From: Candidatus Saccharimonadota bacterium
GTDB taxonomy: Bacteria > Patescibacteriota > Saccharimonadia > Saccharimonadales > UBA4665
Length of the DNA stretch: 64,000 nt
Assembly (NCBI GenBank): GCA_027371825.1
Contig: DAHXLE010000025.1
Span: 1 to 64,000, forward strand
Reading direction: 5' to 3'
Shown here: positions 40,016 to 51,334 of the stretch, piece after piece
How the letters are laid out: each line of letters opens with the position of its first letter
Numbering within the stretch: position 1 is the stretch's first letter
Notes under the pieces: model-generated
The model's input: only the letters and a program-made list of their open reading frames with translations
Told to the model about the DNA's origin: nothing
The model's database searches: none
Translations under genes and position numbers: made by a program

Positions 40016-40495
40016 ATGCCGCGAAAAGTAACAAAATCCTTAGTACGAAATATTCCTCCGGATAGGCTCTACAACTCCGTTCAGATTCAGAGGATCATTA
40101 ACCGGGTAATGCTAGACGGCAAGAAACAGCTAGCTGAACGATTAGTCTATGATGGCATGCAGAAAGCTGCTGATAAACTAAAGGTTCAGAATCCGATAGA
40201 AGTTATGGAAAAAGCTCTCGCTAACATTCAACCGCATATGGAAACCAGATCCAGAAGAGTAGGCGGGGCTAATTACCAAATCCCCTTTGAAGTTAAGGGT
40301 CAGAGACAAACACACCTAACAACGATGTGGCTTGTTCAAGCTGCGCGCGCTAGAAAAGGTATCAGTATGGTCGACAGAATTGCTCTTGAACTGGTGGACG
40401 CCTACAACGGACAAGGAGCTGCGGTCAAGAAACGAGAAGATGTTCATAAGATGGCTGAAGCCAACCGGGCTTTTGCTCATTTTGCCAGAGGCTAG
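40016..40495 (+). CDS. rpsG: 30S ribosomal protein S7
   Basis: MPRKV..VRNIPPDRLYNSVQIQRIINRVMLDGKK, KKREDVHKMAEANRAFAHF. Confidence 0.98.
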   Translation: MPRKVTKSLVRNIPPDRLYNSVQIQRIINRVMLDGKKQLAERLVYDGMQKAADKLKVQNPIEVMEKALANIQPHMETRSRRVGGANYQIPFEVKGQRQTHLTTMWLVQAARARKGISMVDRIALELVDAYNGQGAAVKKREDVHKMAEANRAFAHFARG

Positions 40496-40498
40496 TAT

Positions 40499-42589
40499 AT
40501 GGCGGAGAACAAATACGCAATTGGTAAACTCAGGAATATCGGCATAATTGCTCACATTGACGCCGGAAAGACAACCACTACCGAGGGAATACTTTACCGT
40601 ACCGGACTTAAACATAAGATCGGGGCAGTTCACGAAGGTGAAACAACCACCGACTGGATGGCTCAGGAACGTGAGCGGGGAATCACCATCGTATCGGCCG
40701 CTGTGACGTGTTTTTGGAAAGGTTATCAGATAAATATTATCGATACTCCCGGACACATCGATTTTACGGCAGAAGTAGAAAGATCGCTAAGAGTATTGGA
40801 CGGTGCCTGTGTTGTTTTTGATGGCAAAATGGGAGTAGAAAGTCAATCTGAGACAGTCTGGCGACAAGCTGACAAGTACGGTGTCCCACGACTCTGTTTT
40901 ATCAATAAGATCAATCAGACCGGCGGAGATTTTTATAAATCTTTAGAGAGTATCCACAATCGTCTGACCCGACGGGCATTCCCCATTCATCTACCGATCG
41001 GCTTTGAGCAAAGTATCTCGGGAGTTGTTGACTTGGTTAGTATGAAGGCCTACACCTATAAGGACTTTACAGATCATGAATTAATCGAGAGCCAGATTCC
41101 GGCAGACATGAAGCAGGATGTAGATCGCTACCGTTCTTTGTTGATAGAAAATGCCGTAGCTGAAGACGAAAAACTGCTTGAAAAATATCTTGAGGTCGGT
41201 GAAGAGGGTATGAGCGAAGCAGAGATTCGTTTGGCTATACGAAACGCTACGCTGACCGGCAAGTTTTTCCCTGTTACCGGCGGTGATGGTCGCGGTGTAA
41301 TCGTTGAAAAAGTACTTGATATGGTAACGGAGTTATTGCCGAGTCCGGAAGACAGGGGCAATACATGGGGAACTCACCCGAAAACGGGTGATGAAATCGA
41401 GAGAAAGCCATCTGTTTCAGAGCCATTCGCTGGACTAGCTTTTAAGATTACTACCGATCCATTTGTAGGTAAACTAGCCTACTTTAGAGTCTATTCGGGT
41501 AAAATTCAGGCCGGCTCCTATATTTTGAATAGTTCAACCGGAGAAAAGGAGCGAGTGGGACGCATAGTAAGAATGCAGGCCGACAAACGCGAAGATGTCA
41601 GCGAGGTTGATGCTGGAGATATTGCCGCGATAGTCGGGCTGAAGGGTACTACTACCGGTCACACACTCTGTGATCCTAATAATCCTATTGTACTTGAGAA
41701 TATTATATTTCCGGAACCACCCGTTTCGATTGCCATTGAACCCAAGACTAAGGCCGATCAGGAAAAGATGGGCATTGCTTTGCAGCGACTTTCCGAAGAA
41801 GATCCGACTTTCAGGATTAACGTCGACGATGAAACCGGCCAAACTATTATCAGAGGTATGGGCGAACTTCACCTGGAGATATTTGTCGATCGGATGAAAC
41901 GAGAGTTTAGCGTTGAAGCTAATGTTGGCCAACCTCAAGTTGCCTACCGTGAAACAATCCGTAAAGACAACATCGAAGCCCAAGGTAAGTTTATCCGTCA
42001 ATCCGGCGGAAGAGGTCAATACGGTGATGTCTGGTTACGCTTAAGTCAAAATACGGCCGGTAAAGGTTTTGAGTTTATTAACGCTATTAAAGGCGGAGTT
42101 GTTCCGGGCGAATATATACCGGCAGTCAGAAAAGGCATAGAGGAAGCTATGAGCAACGGAGTTATTGCCGGCTACCCTGTTGTCGATATTAGGGTTGAGC
42201 TCTATGACGGCAGTTATCACGAAGTTGATTCGAGTGAACTGGCGTTTACGATCGCTGGTTCTATGGCCTTTCAAGCCGGGTTCAAAAAAGCGGGACCGGT
42301 TCTACTAGAGCCAATTATGAAGGTGGTCGTCGTGACACCTGAAAATTTCATGGGCGACGTTATAGGTGATTTAAACTCAAAGCGTGGCAGAATTGAGTCT
42401 ATGGAAGATCTTACTGCCGGCATTAAAGAGATAACAGCTTATGTACCCCTAGGGGAGCTATTTGGATACACCACCAATCTCAGATCAATGACACAAGGAA
42501 GAGCCAGCAGTTCGATGGAGCTTGATCATTATGCCGATGTTCCAAATAACGTTACCGAGGCAATAATCGCTAAGAACGGTAAAAAATAA
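40499..42589 (+). CDS. fusA: Elongation factor G
   Basis: RNIGIIAHIDAGKTTTTEGILYRTG, DTPGHIDFTAEVERSLRVLDGA. Confidence 0.98.
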   Translation: MAENKYAIGKLRNIGIIAHIDAGKTTTTEGILYRTGLKHKIGAVHEGETTTDWMAQERERGITIVSAAVTCFWKGYQINIIDTPGHIDFTAEVERSLRVLDGACVVFDGKMGVESQSETVWRQADKYGVPRLCFINKINQTGGDFYKSLESIHNRLTRRAFPIHLPIGFEQSISGVVDLVSMKAYTYKDFTDHELIESQIPADMKQDVDRYRSLLIENAVAEDEKLLEKYLEVGEEGMSEAEIRLAIRNATLTGKFFPVTGGDGRGVIVEKVLDMVTELLPSPEDRGNTWGTHPKTGDEIERKPSVSEPFAGLAFKITTDPFVGKLAYFRVYSGKIQAGSYILNSSTGEKERVGRIVRMQADKREDVSEVDAGDIAAIVGLKGTTTGHTLCDPNNPIVLENIIFPEPPVSIAIEPKTKADQEKMGIALQRLSEEDPTFRINVDDETGQTIIRGMGELHLEIFVDRMKREFSVEANVGQPQVAYRETIRKDNIEAQGKFIRQSGGRGQYGDVWLRLSQNTAGKGFEFINAIKGGVVPGEYIPAVRKGIEEAMSNGVIAGYPVVDIRVELYDGSYHEVDSSELAFTIAGSMAFQAGFKKAGPVLLEPIMKVVVVTPENFMGDVIGDLNSKRGRIESMEDLTAGIKEITAYVPLGELFGYTTNLRSMTQGRASSSMELDHYADVPNNVTEAIIAKNGKK

Positions 42590-42596
42590 GAGACTC

Positions 42597-42625
42597 TTTA
42601 CAATCTCCTTAGAATTTTATATACT
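42597..42625 (+). promoter_or_regulatory. Predicted promoter upstream of tuf
   Basis: TTTACA (42597-42602), 17 nt, TATACT (42620-42625). Confidence 0.65.
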
Positions 42626-42698
42626 TTGACGGTACATTTAAGCAAGCTTTATGAGTTTGCTCAAAAAATTTAAAGATAACTTATAGGAGACAATTGAA

Positions 42699-43883
42699 AT
42701 GGCAGATAATTTTGATCGTAGTAAACCGCATGTTAATGTCGGCACAATGGGTCATGTAGACCACGGTAAAACTACTTTAACGGCAGCCATAACATCAGTA
42801 TTGGCCAAAAAACTCCCCGGTTCTATCAATAAACCGGTAGCATACGATCAAATTGACAAGGCACCTGAAGAAAAAGCCCGCGGTATAACCATCGCCACAT
42901 CTCATCAGGAATATGAGAGCGAAAAAAGACACTATGCTCATGTTGACATGCCTGGTCACGCCGACTATGTAAAAAACATGATCACGGGCGCAGCTCAGGT
43001 CGACGGAGCTATATTGGTTGTTTCAGCTGCCGACGGTCCTATGCCGCAAACTAGAGAGCATGTGCTGCTTGCTAAGCAAGTAGGGGTACCGTCTATATTG
43101 GTATTTTTGAATAAAATGGATCTGGCTGATCCGGAGTTAGTTGACCTGGTAGAAGAAGAAGTCCGTGAACTACTGGAAAAAAATGGCTTTGATAAGAATT
43201 GTCCTATCATCAGGGGATCTGCGACTAAAGCCCTGGAAGGTGACGCTGACAACGAAAATGCTATTATGGACCTCGTTAAAGCAATGGACGACTATGTGCC
43301 GGAACCAAAACGCGAACTCGATAAACCATTTTTAATGCCTATCGAGGATGTATTTTCCATAAAAGGCCGTGGGACAGTCGCAACCGGACGTATCGAGCAA
43401 GGTATTGTTAAAGTCAACGAAGAAGTAGAGATAGTCGGTATACGACCTACAACTAAGAGTGTCGTAACCGGTGTCGAAATGTTTAAAAAGAATCTTGATC
43501 AGGGACAAGCCGGAGATAACGTAGGCGTATTACTACGGGGTATAGAGAGGGAAGACATAGAACGAGGACAGGTTCTAGCTAAACCCGGTACAATTACTCC
43601 TCATACAGAGTTCGATTCAGAAGTATACATCTTAACAAAAGAAGAAGGCGGACGACATACTCCCTTCTTTAAGGGGTACAAACCACAGTTTTACTTTAGA
43701 ACTACAGATGTAACAGGTGAAGTAGAACTACCGGCAGATAAAGAAATGGTAATGCCTGGCGATACTATTACCTTCAAAGTCAAATTACTAGCGGCAATTG
43801 CTATGGAGCAAGGACTTCGATTTGCAATCCGCGAAGGCGGAAGAACGGTTGGAGCCGGCGTAGTAACCAAGATAGACAAATAA
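42699..43883 (+). CDS. tuf: Elongation factor Tu
   Basis: [63 protein letters not shown]. Confidence 0.99.
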   Translation: MADNFDRSKPHVNVGTMGHVDHGKTTLTAAITSVLAKKLPGSINKPVAYDQIDKAPEEKARGITIATSHQEYESEKRHYAHVDMPGHADYVKNMITGAAQVDGAILVVSAADGPMPQTREHVLLAKQVGVPSILVFLNKMDLADPELVDLVEEEVRELLEKNGFDKNCPIIRGSATKALEGDADNENAIMDLVKAMDDYVPEPKRELDKPFLMPIEDVFSIKGRGTVATGRIEQGIVKVNEEVEIVGIRPTTKSVVTGVEMFKKNLDQGQAGDNVGVLLRGIEREDIERGQVLAKPGTITPHTEFDSEVYILTKEEGGRHTPFFKGYKPQFYFRTTDVTGEVELPADKEMVMPGDTITFKVKLLAAIAMEQGLRFAIREGGRTVGAGVVTKIDK

Positions 43884-43935
43884 CCACGAAATTTAGATAA
43901 TAGTAACGGAAAATAAGCACCACACGAATACAATC

Positions 43936-44277
43936 ATGGCAGTAGCAGTACCTAAAAAACAATTAACTGATTCAAAACAACGCGTAAGAATTCGTTTAAA
44001 AGCATACGATCATAAGGTAATTGATCAAGCCTGCAAACAAATAATAGATACGGCACTCAGAACGGGCGCTACTTTGGCCGGCCCTATACCTTTGCCGACA
44101 GAAAAGAGCAGTTATACTGTCATAAAAAGCCCGCACGTTTTCAAAAAAGGTCGTGAACAATTTGAAATGAGAGTACACAAACGTCTGATAGATGTTTTTG
44201 ATCCTACTCCAAAAACAATCGACAGCCTGATGAATCTTAGCCTACCGGCCGGTTGCGACGTTGAAATTAAAATGTAA
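43936..44277 (+). CDS. rpsJ: 30S ribosomal protein S10
   Basis: [60 protein letters not shown]. Confidence 0.98.
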   Translation: MAVAVPKKQLTDSKQRVRIRLKAYDHKVIDQACKQIIDTALRTGATLAGPIPLPTEKSSYTVIKSPHVFKKGREQFEMRVHKRLIDVFDPTPKTIDSLMNLSLPAGCDVEIKM

Positions 44278-44337
44278 ATCGACGCTGTTATAGCAGTAAA
44301 GCTAGGCATGATCCGTGCGTGTATTATTTGCAACGCA

Positions 44338-44367
44338 TTGACAGAAGTTATGGAAACGTGATAATCT
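44338..44367 (+). promoter_or_regulatory. Predicted promoter between rpsJ and rplC
   Basis: TTGACA (44338-44343), 18 nt, TAATCT (44362-44367). Confidence 0.65.
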
Positions 44368-44509
44368 GTAACGAGTACTTTTTTCAAGATACTGTCTTGG
44401 CATATCGGCAGGTCTGCGGCTTAATTTGATGCAGATACCACCTTTTGCCAAGAGTTTTTATGTCATCAGATATTTAATACGTCACAGTTAAATAACTAAA
44501 GAAGAAAAT

Positions 44510-45124
44510 ATGAAATCATTAATTGCTCGAAAAGTCGGAATGACCAGTGCCGTTATAGCGGACAGCGGTGTTATGCAAGCTGTTACTATCTTAAAGGCCG
44601 AACCAGGTACACTTACACAAGTCAAGACTCTAGAGAAAGATGGTTATAACGCACTGCAATTCGGTTGGGGTAAGGGCCGCTTATCAAAACCGTTGGCGGG
44701 TCACCTCAAAGCTTCTAAAGCCGAGTCTAAGATCTTACGAGAAGTAAGAGTCGATCATATAGACGAGGGAATGACCGTTGGATCATCCGTCAAGGCGGAT
44801 ATTTTTGAAGTAGGAGATACGGTTAGCGTCAGTGCTAAAACTAAGGGTAAGGGCTGGGCAGGAACAATCAAAAGACATAATTTTCATCGCCAGCGCAAAA
44901 CACACGGAGGCAAAGGCGACACACGCAAAGTAGGATCAATCGGCTCCATGTATCCACAGCATATCCGTAAGGGCAAGAAAATGGCCGGACGTATGGGAAA
45001 TGTCAACGTTACGGTTAAAGGACAGAAGATCGCTCTTATTGACGCTGACAATGGAATTATAGGAATTACCGGAGCCGTGCCCGGTCCCAGAAAAGGACTT
45101 GTCCTTATTAAGGGAGTAAAGTAG
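44510..45124 (+). CDS. rplC: 50S ribosomal protein L3
   Basis: LIARKVGMTSAV, RHNFHRQRKTHGGKGDTRKVGSIGSMYPQHIRKGKKMAGRMGN. Confidence 0.98.
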   Translation: MKSLIARKVGMTSAVIADSGVMQAVTILKAEPGTLTQVKTLEKDGYNALQFGWGKGRLSKPLAGHLKASKAESKILREVRVDHIDEGMTVGSSVKADIFEVGDTVSVSAKTKGKGWAGTIKRHNFHRQRKTHGGKGDTRKVGSIGSMYPQHIRKGKKMAGRMGNVNVTVKGQKIALIDADNGIIGITGAVPGPRKGLVLIKGVK

Positions 45125-45778
45125 ATGAAAGCCGACGTTTACACCGAATCCGGCAATAAGAGTAAAACACAGATTACTCTTAATAAGGATATTTTCGGAA
45201 TACTAACGTCCAACCACGACCTTATTAAACATGCTTACGTTGCACACCAGACTAACAAGAGAACTAATATCGCAAAAACTAAAACTCGCGGAATGGTTAG
45301 CGGTGGCGGTAAAAAGCCCTGGAGCCAAAAAGGAACCGGTCAAGCAAGATTCGGTTCATCTCGTAATCCTATTTGGAGGAGTGGTGGTATAGCTTTCGGT
45401 CCGACGGGCAATGAAAATTATAGTCACAATATTACTCCCGGCCTAAAACGACGGGCGCTAATTCACGCTCTTTCAATGGCCGCAACTGACAAAAAAGTGA
45501 TGGTCATAGAAACTTTCAAGGGTGGTGACGGCAGGGTTGCAACTACAGATAAATTGCTTAAAAATCTTAAAATAACCGGTTTTTGTCTTATGATTGTTAG
45601 CGAACACGACGAACTTGTCAGACGCGCTACGAAAAACCTTGCCAATACAAAGGTTACCAGAGCCGATTATTTAAATGTTTGCGATGTTATTGATGCCGAT
45701 TCGATCGTTGTCACCAAGAACTCGCTGGACATATTGGATAAATGGTTACTAAAAGATAAAAAGGTTAAGGAAGCTTAA
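45125..45778 (+). CDS. rplD: 50S ribosomal protein L4
   Basis: KTRGMVSGGGKKPWSQKGTGQARFGSSRNPIWRSGGIAFGP. Confidence 0.97.
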   Translation: MKADVYTESGNKSKTQITLNKDIFGILTSNHDLIKHAYVAHQTNKRTNIAKTKTRGMVSGGGKKPWSQKGTGQARFGSSRNPIWRSGGIAFGPTGNENYSHNITPGLKRRALIHALSMAATDKKVMVIETFKGGDGRVATTDKLLKNLKITGFCLMIVSEHDELVRRATKNLANTKVTRADYLNVCDVIDADSIVVTKNSLDILDKWLLKDKKVKEA

Positions 45779-45780
45779 AG

Positions 45781-46209
45781 ATGACTAACACACTTCCGAT
45801 ATATCCAAGATTAAGCGAGAAGGTTCATGACCTAAGTAAGACAGCTCATGTATTTGTTTTCGATGTTCCCGCATCCGCCAACAAACAAATTGTAGCGGAG
45901 CAAATCAAAAAACAATTCGATGTCGATGTTAAATCTGTCAGAATAGCTGTTATTAAAGGTAAGAGTAAACGGACCGTCGCCCAAAAAGGTAAACGAGTAC
46001 TAAGGGGCAGACAATCTACTATCAAGAAAGCTTATGTAACATTGCAAGAAGGAAGCCACTTGGCATTCTTTGAAGAGATTGAGAACGAAGAAAACAAGAA
46101 AAAGGAATCCGGCGAAAAAATCGTCAAGGCTATGAAAGAACAAGATGAAAAGGCTGCCGCTAAATCAGGACACAAACTGCGAAGACGTAAGAAAGCGGAG
46201 GTCAAGTGA
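45781..46209 (+). CDS. rplW: 50S ribosomal protein L23 with charged C-terminal extension
   Basis: YPRLSEKVHDLSKTAHVFVFDVPASANKQIVAEQIKKQFDVDVKSVR. Confidence 0.94.
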   Translation: MTNTLPIYPRLSEKVHDLSKTAHVFVFDVPASANKQIVAEQIKKQFDVDVKSVRIAVIKGKSKRTVAQKGKRVLRGRQSTIKKAYVTLQEGSHLAFFEEIENEENKKKESGEKIVKAMKEQDEKAAAKSGHKLRRRKKAEVK

Positions 46210-47072
46210 TGGCTGTTAAAAAACTCAAACCCAATACTCCCGGAACAAGGGGTATGACGTCACAAGACTTCAGTAGTATTACTACAAATCGACCCCTTCG
46301 TTCTTTGATAGTGCCAAAAAGACGAGGCAACGGAAGGAACAACCAGGGACGCATAACAACCAGGCACCAAGGCGGTGGAGCGATGAAATTCTATCGACTC
46401 GTTAACTTTGATCTTAAAATTGAAGGTAAAGCGGTCGTAGAACAGATCGAATATGATCCAAACCGATCGGCCAGGATTGCCCGTATCAGGGATGACCATA
46501 ACAAAAGACACTACATACTGGCGGTTAACGGCATGAAGGTTGGTCAAACGATAGTCAGCTCTAACGACGAAACACCCATTGAAGATGGTAATAGACTTCC
46601 TATTAAAAACATTCCCCTGGGCAGTACGATACATGCCATTGAAATACAATCGGGTAAAGGCGCACAAATAGTCAGAAGTGCCGGAAGCGGTGCGCAGCTA
46701 ATTGCCAAAGAAAACAACTACGCGCAAGTTCGATTACCTAGCGGTGAAATTCGTCTAGTGCATCTAAACTGTCGAGCATCTATCGGATCTGTCGGAAACG
46801 AACAGCACCAAAACATAAAAATCGGTAAAGCCGGAAGAAACCGACACAAGGGAATTAGACCAACGGTTCGAGGCGTAGTAATGAACGCCGTTGATCACCC
46901 ACACGGTGGCGGTGACGGCGGTCGTCATGGTGTTGGGGGTGGAGGCAAAGGTGGATTTGGACATGCACCGAAGACTCCATGGGGCCAGAAAACACTGGGA
47001 TATAAAACCAGACGACGAAAAAGTACGGACCGATTTATTGTAAGAAGCGCCAGCGCTGGGAAGAGAAAGTAG
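46209..47072 (+). CDS. rplB: 50S ribosomal protein L2
   Basis: NNQGRITTRHQGGGAMKFYR, RGVVMNAVDHPHGGGDGG; ATG 46209 overlaps rplW stop. Confidence 0.98.
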   Translation: MAVKKLKPNTPGTRGMTSQDFSSITTNRPLRSLIVPKRRGNGRNNQGRITTRHQGGGAMKFYRLVNFDLKIEGKAVVEQIEYDPNRSARIARIRDDHNKRHYILAVNGMKVGQTIVSSNDETPIEDGNRLPIKNIPLGSTIHAIEIQSGKGAQIVRSAGSGAQLIAKENNYAQVRLPSGEIRLVHLNCRASIGSVGNEQHQNIKIGKAGRNRHKGIRPTVRGVVMNAVDHPHGGGDGGRHGVGGGGKGGFGHAPKTPWGQKTLGYKTRRRKSTDRFIVRSASAGKRK

Positions 47073-47079
47073 GTAGAAT

Positions 47080-47358
47080 ATGAGTAGATCATTGAAAAAA
47101 GGACCATTCATAGATTTTAAACTGGCTAAAAAGGTTGCAGCTCTTGCTCCCTCGGATCGAACGATCATTACTACCTGGGCAAGAGCTTCAACTATTGCCC
47201 CTGAGTTTGTGGGTAGGACTATTGCCGTACATAACGGAAAAGTACATGTACCTGTCTTTATTACAGAGAACATGGTCGGTCATAAATTGGGTGAGTTTTC
47301 ACCGACACGTAAATTTAGATCGCACGGCGGTAAATTAGCCAAAGCAGGTAAGGAGTAG
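47080..47358 (+). CDS. rpsS: 30S ribosomal protein S19
   Basis: [23 protein letters not shown]-like, [35 protein letters not shown]. Confidence 0.98.
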   Translation: MSRSLKKGPFIDFKLAKKVAALAPSDRTIITTWARASTIAPEFVGRTIAVHNGKVHVPVFITENMVGHKLGEFSPTRKFRSHGGKLAKAGKE

Positions 47359-47361
47359 AAT

Positions 47362-47763
47362 ATGCCAGCGCTTGCAATATCTAAAGGTGTCGCTATCAGC
47401 CCTCGCAAGGTATCTGTTGTGGCTGCTTTGGTGCGTGGACGCAGCGTGGCTGATGCGCTCGTCATTCTCAACCACACACCGAGACGATCCGCTATTGCTG
47501 TTAAAAAGACTATTCTTAGTGCTTCCGCAAATGCCGATCGTAACCACGGCTATAAACCCGGAACCTTAAATATTACCGAAATTAGCGTGACCCCCGGACC
47601 AAGATCAAAGCGTTTTCGTCCTGTTTCTAGAGGCCGGGCACATCGTTACATGCATAGAAGTTCACATATACGCGTCGTGGTTGATGGCCAGAAGCGTGAG
47701 ACTAAAGTAAAACCGCCCGTCAACAAGACATCGGACGCTAAGAAAAGCGAAGGAGATAAGTAA
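47362..47763 (+). CDS. rplV: 50S ribosomal protein L22
   Basis: ISPRKVSVVAALVRGRSVADAL, RFRPVSRGRAHRYMHRSSHIRVVV. Confidence 0.97.
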   Translation: MPALAISKGVAISPRKVSVVAALVRGRSVADALVILNHTPRRSAIAVKKTILSASANADRNHGYKPGTLNITEISVTPGPRSKRFRPVSRGRAHRYMHRSSHIRVVVDGQKRETKVKPPVNKTSDAKKSEGDK

Positions 47764-48392
47764 TGGGTCAAAAGGTAAATCCAATTTCTATGCGACTTCA
47801 GCTTAATAAAGACTGGCGCAGTAAGTGGTTTGTGAACCGTCGCGATTATGCCAAATACCTGAAAGACGATTTGGTAGTCAGACAGCTTATATCCGACACG
47901 CTTGGATCAAGAGCGGCTATTAATAAGGTTGACATTGAACGATCTCCAAACCTGGTGACAGTCAGTATCATGACAGCCAAAGCGGGGGTAGTCATAGGAC
48001 GTGGCGGCAGCGGTGCTCAAGAGCTAAAAGTAGCTATCGAGAAAATTTATAGTATTCCAGTACGTGTTAATATTGACGAAATTAAAAAACCGGATTTGCA
48101 CGCCAAATTAGTAGCCGAGAACATAGCGCATCAGCTGGAGAGACGCATGAACTTCAGACGAGCTATTAAGTCCGCCTCTGCATCTTCTATGAGAGCCGGT
48201 GCAAAAGGTATTAGAATACAGGTATCGGGACGCCTTAACGGGGCAGAGATGAGTAGGCGCGAAAAGGAAGTAGCCGGTTCAATACCGTTACACACGCTTC
48301 GTGCTGATATAGACTACGCCTACGTTCCCGCCAAAACAGCTGCCGGGATAATAGGCGTCAAAGTATGGATATATAAAGGAGAAGCTTCTTAA
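47763..48392 (+). CDS. rpsC: 30S ribosomal protein S3
   Basis: [68 protein letters not shown]. Confidence 0.98.
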   Translation: MGQKVNPISMRLQLNKDWRSKWFVNRRDYAKYLKDDLVVRQLISDTLGSRAAINKVDIERSPNLVTVSIMTAKAGVVIGRGGSGAQELKVAIEKIYSIPVRVNIDEIKKPDLHAKLVAENIAHQLERRMNFRRAIKSASASSMRAGAKGIRIQVSGRLNGAEMSRREKEVAGSIPLHTLRADIDYAYVPAKTAAGIIGVKVWIYKGEAS

Positions 48393-48414
48393 GCTAAAGG
48401 ATATTGTTATGTTA

Positions 48415-48822
48415 ATGCCAAGTCGAACCAAATACCGTAAGGTCAGAAAAGGTCGTATCCGCGGAGTAGCAACGAGCGGTAACTACGTAGCTTACGGGGA
48501 ATATGCACTTCAATCACAGAGCAACGAGCGTATCACCGCAAGGCAGATTGAAGCCGCTCGTCAAGCAATGACGCGATATATCAAACGAGGGGGAAAGATT
48601 TGGATTCGAATATTTCCTCATACGCCCGTTACGAGAAAACCACTGGATGTTAAGATGGGTAGCGGCAAAGGTAGCCCGGAATTTTTTGTGGCTAAAGTCC
48701 GTCCCGGAACCGTATTGTTCGAGATGCAAGGAGTTACCGAAGAGATTGCCCGAGAGGCAATGCGTCTAGCAGGCAACAAACTACCCGTTAAAACCAGGTT
48801 CATAAAACGGGAGGAAGTCTGA
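48415..48822 (+). CDS. rplP: 50S ribosomal protein L16
   Basis: [60 protein letters not shown]. Confidence 0.98.
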   Translation: MPSRTKYRKVRKGRIRGVATSGNYVAYGEYALQSQSNERITARQIEAARQAMTRYIKRGGKIWIRIFPHTPVTRKPLDVKMGSGKGSPEFFVAKVRPGTVLFEMQGVTEEIAREAMRLAGNKLPVKTRFIKREEV

Positions 48823-49022
48823 TGAAAATCGTAGATATCCGAAAATTAAGCACCGAGGAGCTTACAAGTGAAAGCGTCAAGCTTCGTGATGAAATTGCCG
48901 AACTTCGACGCCGTATTCATCAAGGAGAGATAAGCAATGTCCGTATGGCAAAGAATAAAAGACGGGATCTGGCTCGCGTACTGACAATACTGGGCGAACA
49001 GTTACAAAAGGAGAAAATATAA
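48822..49022 (+). CDS. rpmC: 50S ribosomal protein L29
   Basis: Position and LSTEELTSESVKLRDEIAELRRRIHQGEISNVRMAKNKRRDLARVLTIL. Confidence 0.95.
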   Translation: MKIVDIRKLSTEELTSESVKLRDEIAELRRRIHQGEISNVRMAKNKRRDLARVLTILGEQLQKEKI

Positions 49023-49309
49023 TGTCTAAAATACTGACTGGCAATGTTACGTCGAACAAAGGCGATAAAACTATCGTCGTGACAGTTCAAACACACAAGA
49101 TGCATCCTCTCTATAGAAAGAAGTACCTAAGCAGTAAGAAATTCTTAGCTCACGACGAAAAGAATGAAGCTAAGGTCGGAGATCGAGTGACTATTACGGA
49201 AACGCGTCCTATCAGCCGTCTAAAACACCATAAGCTCGAAACGATCATCGAAAGACCGGTGCTCAAAGACGAAGACATTAAAGCAGCCAGTAATGAGGAA
49301 ACGGCATGA
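49022..49309 (+). CDS. rpsQ: 30S ribosomal protein S17
   Basis: [60 protein letters not shown]. Confidence 0.97.
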   Translation: MSKILTGNVTSNKGDKTIVVTVQTHKMHPLYRKKYLSSKKFLAHDEKNEAKVGDRVTITETRPISRLKHHKLETIIERPVLKDEDIKAASNEETA

Positions 49310-49674
49310 TCCAACAGGAAACACGATTGCTAGTGTGCGATAACTCCGGAGCGAAAGAAATACTTTGTATCCGGGTTCTTGGTGGTACTCGACGCCGTTA
49401 CGCCAGAGTCGGTGATATAATTGTCGCAACTGTCAAAGAAGCAAACCCCGGTGGCGGAGTTAAGAAGAAGTCAGTAGTCAAGGCCGTCGTGGTACGCACA
49501 CGAGACTCTATTAAAAGACCGGATGGATCGACTATCCGTTTTGATGATAACGCAGCCGTCATTATAGGCGACGATAAACAGCCGAAAGCTACGAGAATAT
49601 TCGGACCAGTTCCAAGAGAGCTACGGGATCAAGGACATGCTAGAATAATCAGCCTAGCTCCGGAGGTACTATAA
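49306..49674 (+). CDS. rplN: 50S ribosomal protein L14
   Basis: [53 protein letters not shown]. Confidence 0.98.
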   Translation: MIQQETRLLVCDNSGAKEILCIRVLGGTRRRYARVGDIIVATVKEANPGGGVKKKSVVKAVVVRTRDSIKRPDGSTIRFDDNAAVIIGDDKQPKATRIFGPVPRELRDQGHARIISLAPEVL

Positions 49675-49676
49675 GT

Positions 49677-50021
49677 ATGAAAAACATGACTCAACCAATT
49701 AAAATCAAGCTAAGAAAAGGCGACAAGGTTATTGTCATAAGCGGTAAATATAAAGGCAAAGTAGCAAAAATTACCGCCGTTCACCCGAAACTTAACAAAG
49801 TCACCGTAGAGGGCGTTAATGTATATAAGCGACATCTTAAAGCAAATCGATCATCATCCGGCGGTATTGTTGACATTATAAAACCTATCTGGGTCAGCAA
49901 AGTCGCCCTGTACGATTCAACCACGAAAAAAGCGTCACGTATTCACTACAAGGTCAATGACGATGGTCACAAAATCAGACTGTATAGTAAAAGCGGCAAG
50001 GAGGTGACCAACAATGACTAA
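49677..50021 (+). CDS. rplX: 50S ribosomal protein L24
   Basis: KIKLRKGDKVIVISGKYKGKVAKI, VEGVNVYKRHLK. Confidence 0.97.
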   Translation: MKNMTQPIKIKLRKGDKVIVISGKYKGKVAKITAVHPKLNKVTVEGVNVYKRHLKANRSSSGGIVDIIKPIWVSKVALYDSTTKKASRIHYKVNDDGHKIRLYSKSGKEVTNND

Positions 50022-50586
50022 AGTAGCTACTTCATATCGTCCAAAACTAATGTCCTTATATAACGACAGCATAAAAAAACAGCTTAAGGACGAGTTAGGG
50101 CTGCCCAATATTCATATGGTTCCTAAGCTTGAAAAGATAGTTATCAACGTTGGTTTAGGTCGAGCTAAGGATGACAAGAAAATATTGGAAACAGCAACAA
50201 ATACTCTAGCTAAAGTAACGGGGCAAAAACCAATTCAAACTACAGCCAAAAAGTCTATCGCAAGCTTTAAACTCAGAGAGGGAAACAAAATCGGGCTAAA
50301 AGTGACGTTGCGCGGTGAACGAATGTATGAATTTGCTGATCGATTAATCAATATTGTCCTTCCCCGTATACGAGATTTTCATGGGACTAATGCTAGCGCT
50401 TTTGACAAGAGCGGTAATTACAGTCTGGGATTATCCGACCAATCTATATTTGCAGAGTTAAAGTACGAAGAGACCACCCCGTCACATGGCATGCAAGCAA
50501 TATTTGTCATTAACGGACGCGGTCCAAATGATTCTAAGCTACTGCTTGAGAAGCTAGGAATGCCGTTTAAGAAGGAGAGTAAGTAA
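50014..50586 (+). CDS. rplE: 50S ribosomal protein L5
   Basis: [51 protein letters not shown]. Confidence 0.98.
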   Translation: MTKVATSYRPKLMSLYNDSIKKQLKDELGLPNIHMVPKLEKIVINVGLGRAKDDKKILETATNTLAKVTGQKPIQTTAKKSIASFKLREGNKIGLKVTLRGERMYEFADRLINIVLPRIRDFHGTNASAFDKSGNYSLGLSDQSIFAELKYEETTPSHGMQAIFVINGRGPNDSKLLLEKLGMPFKKESK

Positions 50587-50587
50587 T

Positions 50588-50857
50588 ATGGCTAAGAAAT
50601 CTATAATTAACAGAGACGCAAAACGCGCAAAGATGATCATCCAATATAGTGCGAAGCGTCGTGAGCTGAAAGAACTGGGTGATCTTGAAGGTTTGTACAA
50701 ATTACCTCGGAATTCAAGTCCGACCCGTAAGAAAAATCGCTGTATCGAGACCGGTCGCGCCAGAGGCTATATGAGACAGTTCGGGCTTTCCAGAATATCC
50801 TTTCGCGAACATGCCTCAAAAGGCGAAATACCAGGCGTAACTAAGTCGAGCTGGTAG
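50588..50857 (+). CDS. rpsN: 30S ribosomal protein S14
   Basis: [13 protein letters not shown]...[51 protein letters not shown]. Confidence 0.97.
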   Translation: MAKKSIINRDAKRAKMIIQYSAKRRELKELGDLEGLYKLPRNSSPTRKKNRCIETGRARGYMRQFGLSRISFREHASKGEIPGVTKSSW

Positions 50858-50874
50858 GAGAATAAGGAGAATAT

Positions 50875-51270
50875 ATGAGTCAAGTATCCACTGATCCAAT
50901 AGCCGATATGTTAAGCCGTATACGCAATGCCGTTGCTGTTGGCATGAGCGAAGTGAACGTCCCTCACTCAAAAATGAAGGAGTCTATTGCTAACATCCTG
51001 AAATCATCCAGGTATATTCAAAGTGTAAAAACTGTCGATGCTAGCGTTGGAAAAACTCTCGTCATTAGCTTGTCTACGAACGAATCCAAGATTACAGAGA
51101 TTGTCAGAATTAGTAAACCGGGTCGACGACAATACAGCAACGCTTCTGAGATACCGGTCGTTAAGAGCGGACGTGGAATTGTTATTATCTCGACCTCTCA
51201 GGGTGTAATGAGCGGCGATCAAGCGAAAAAAGCCGGAATTGGCGGAGAATTAATCTGTAGGGTTTACTAA
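50875..51270 (+). CDS. rpsH: 30S ribosomal protein S8
   Basis: DPIADMLSRIRNAVAVGMSEVNVPHSKMKESIANIL, VKSGRGIVIISTSQGVMSGDQAKKAGIGGELICRVY. Confidence 0.98.
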   Translation: MSQVSTDPIADMLSRIRNAVAVGMSEVNVPHSKMKESIANILKSSRYIQSVKTVDASVGKTLVISLSTNESKITEIVRISKPGRRQYSNASEIPVVKSGRGIVIISTSQGVMSGDQAKKAGIGGELICRVY

Positions 51271-51334
51271 CTATGAATAATTACGAATCAAAATACAATC
51301 ATATGCCAGCTATTCTAAGGAGCGGGGGTTCGCT

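Noticed and set aside
42651-42672. Hairpin AGCAAGCT-TTATG-AGTTTGCT in the tuf leader as a terminator
   Set aside because: Followed by A-rich rather than U-rich sequence on the plus strand
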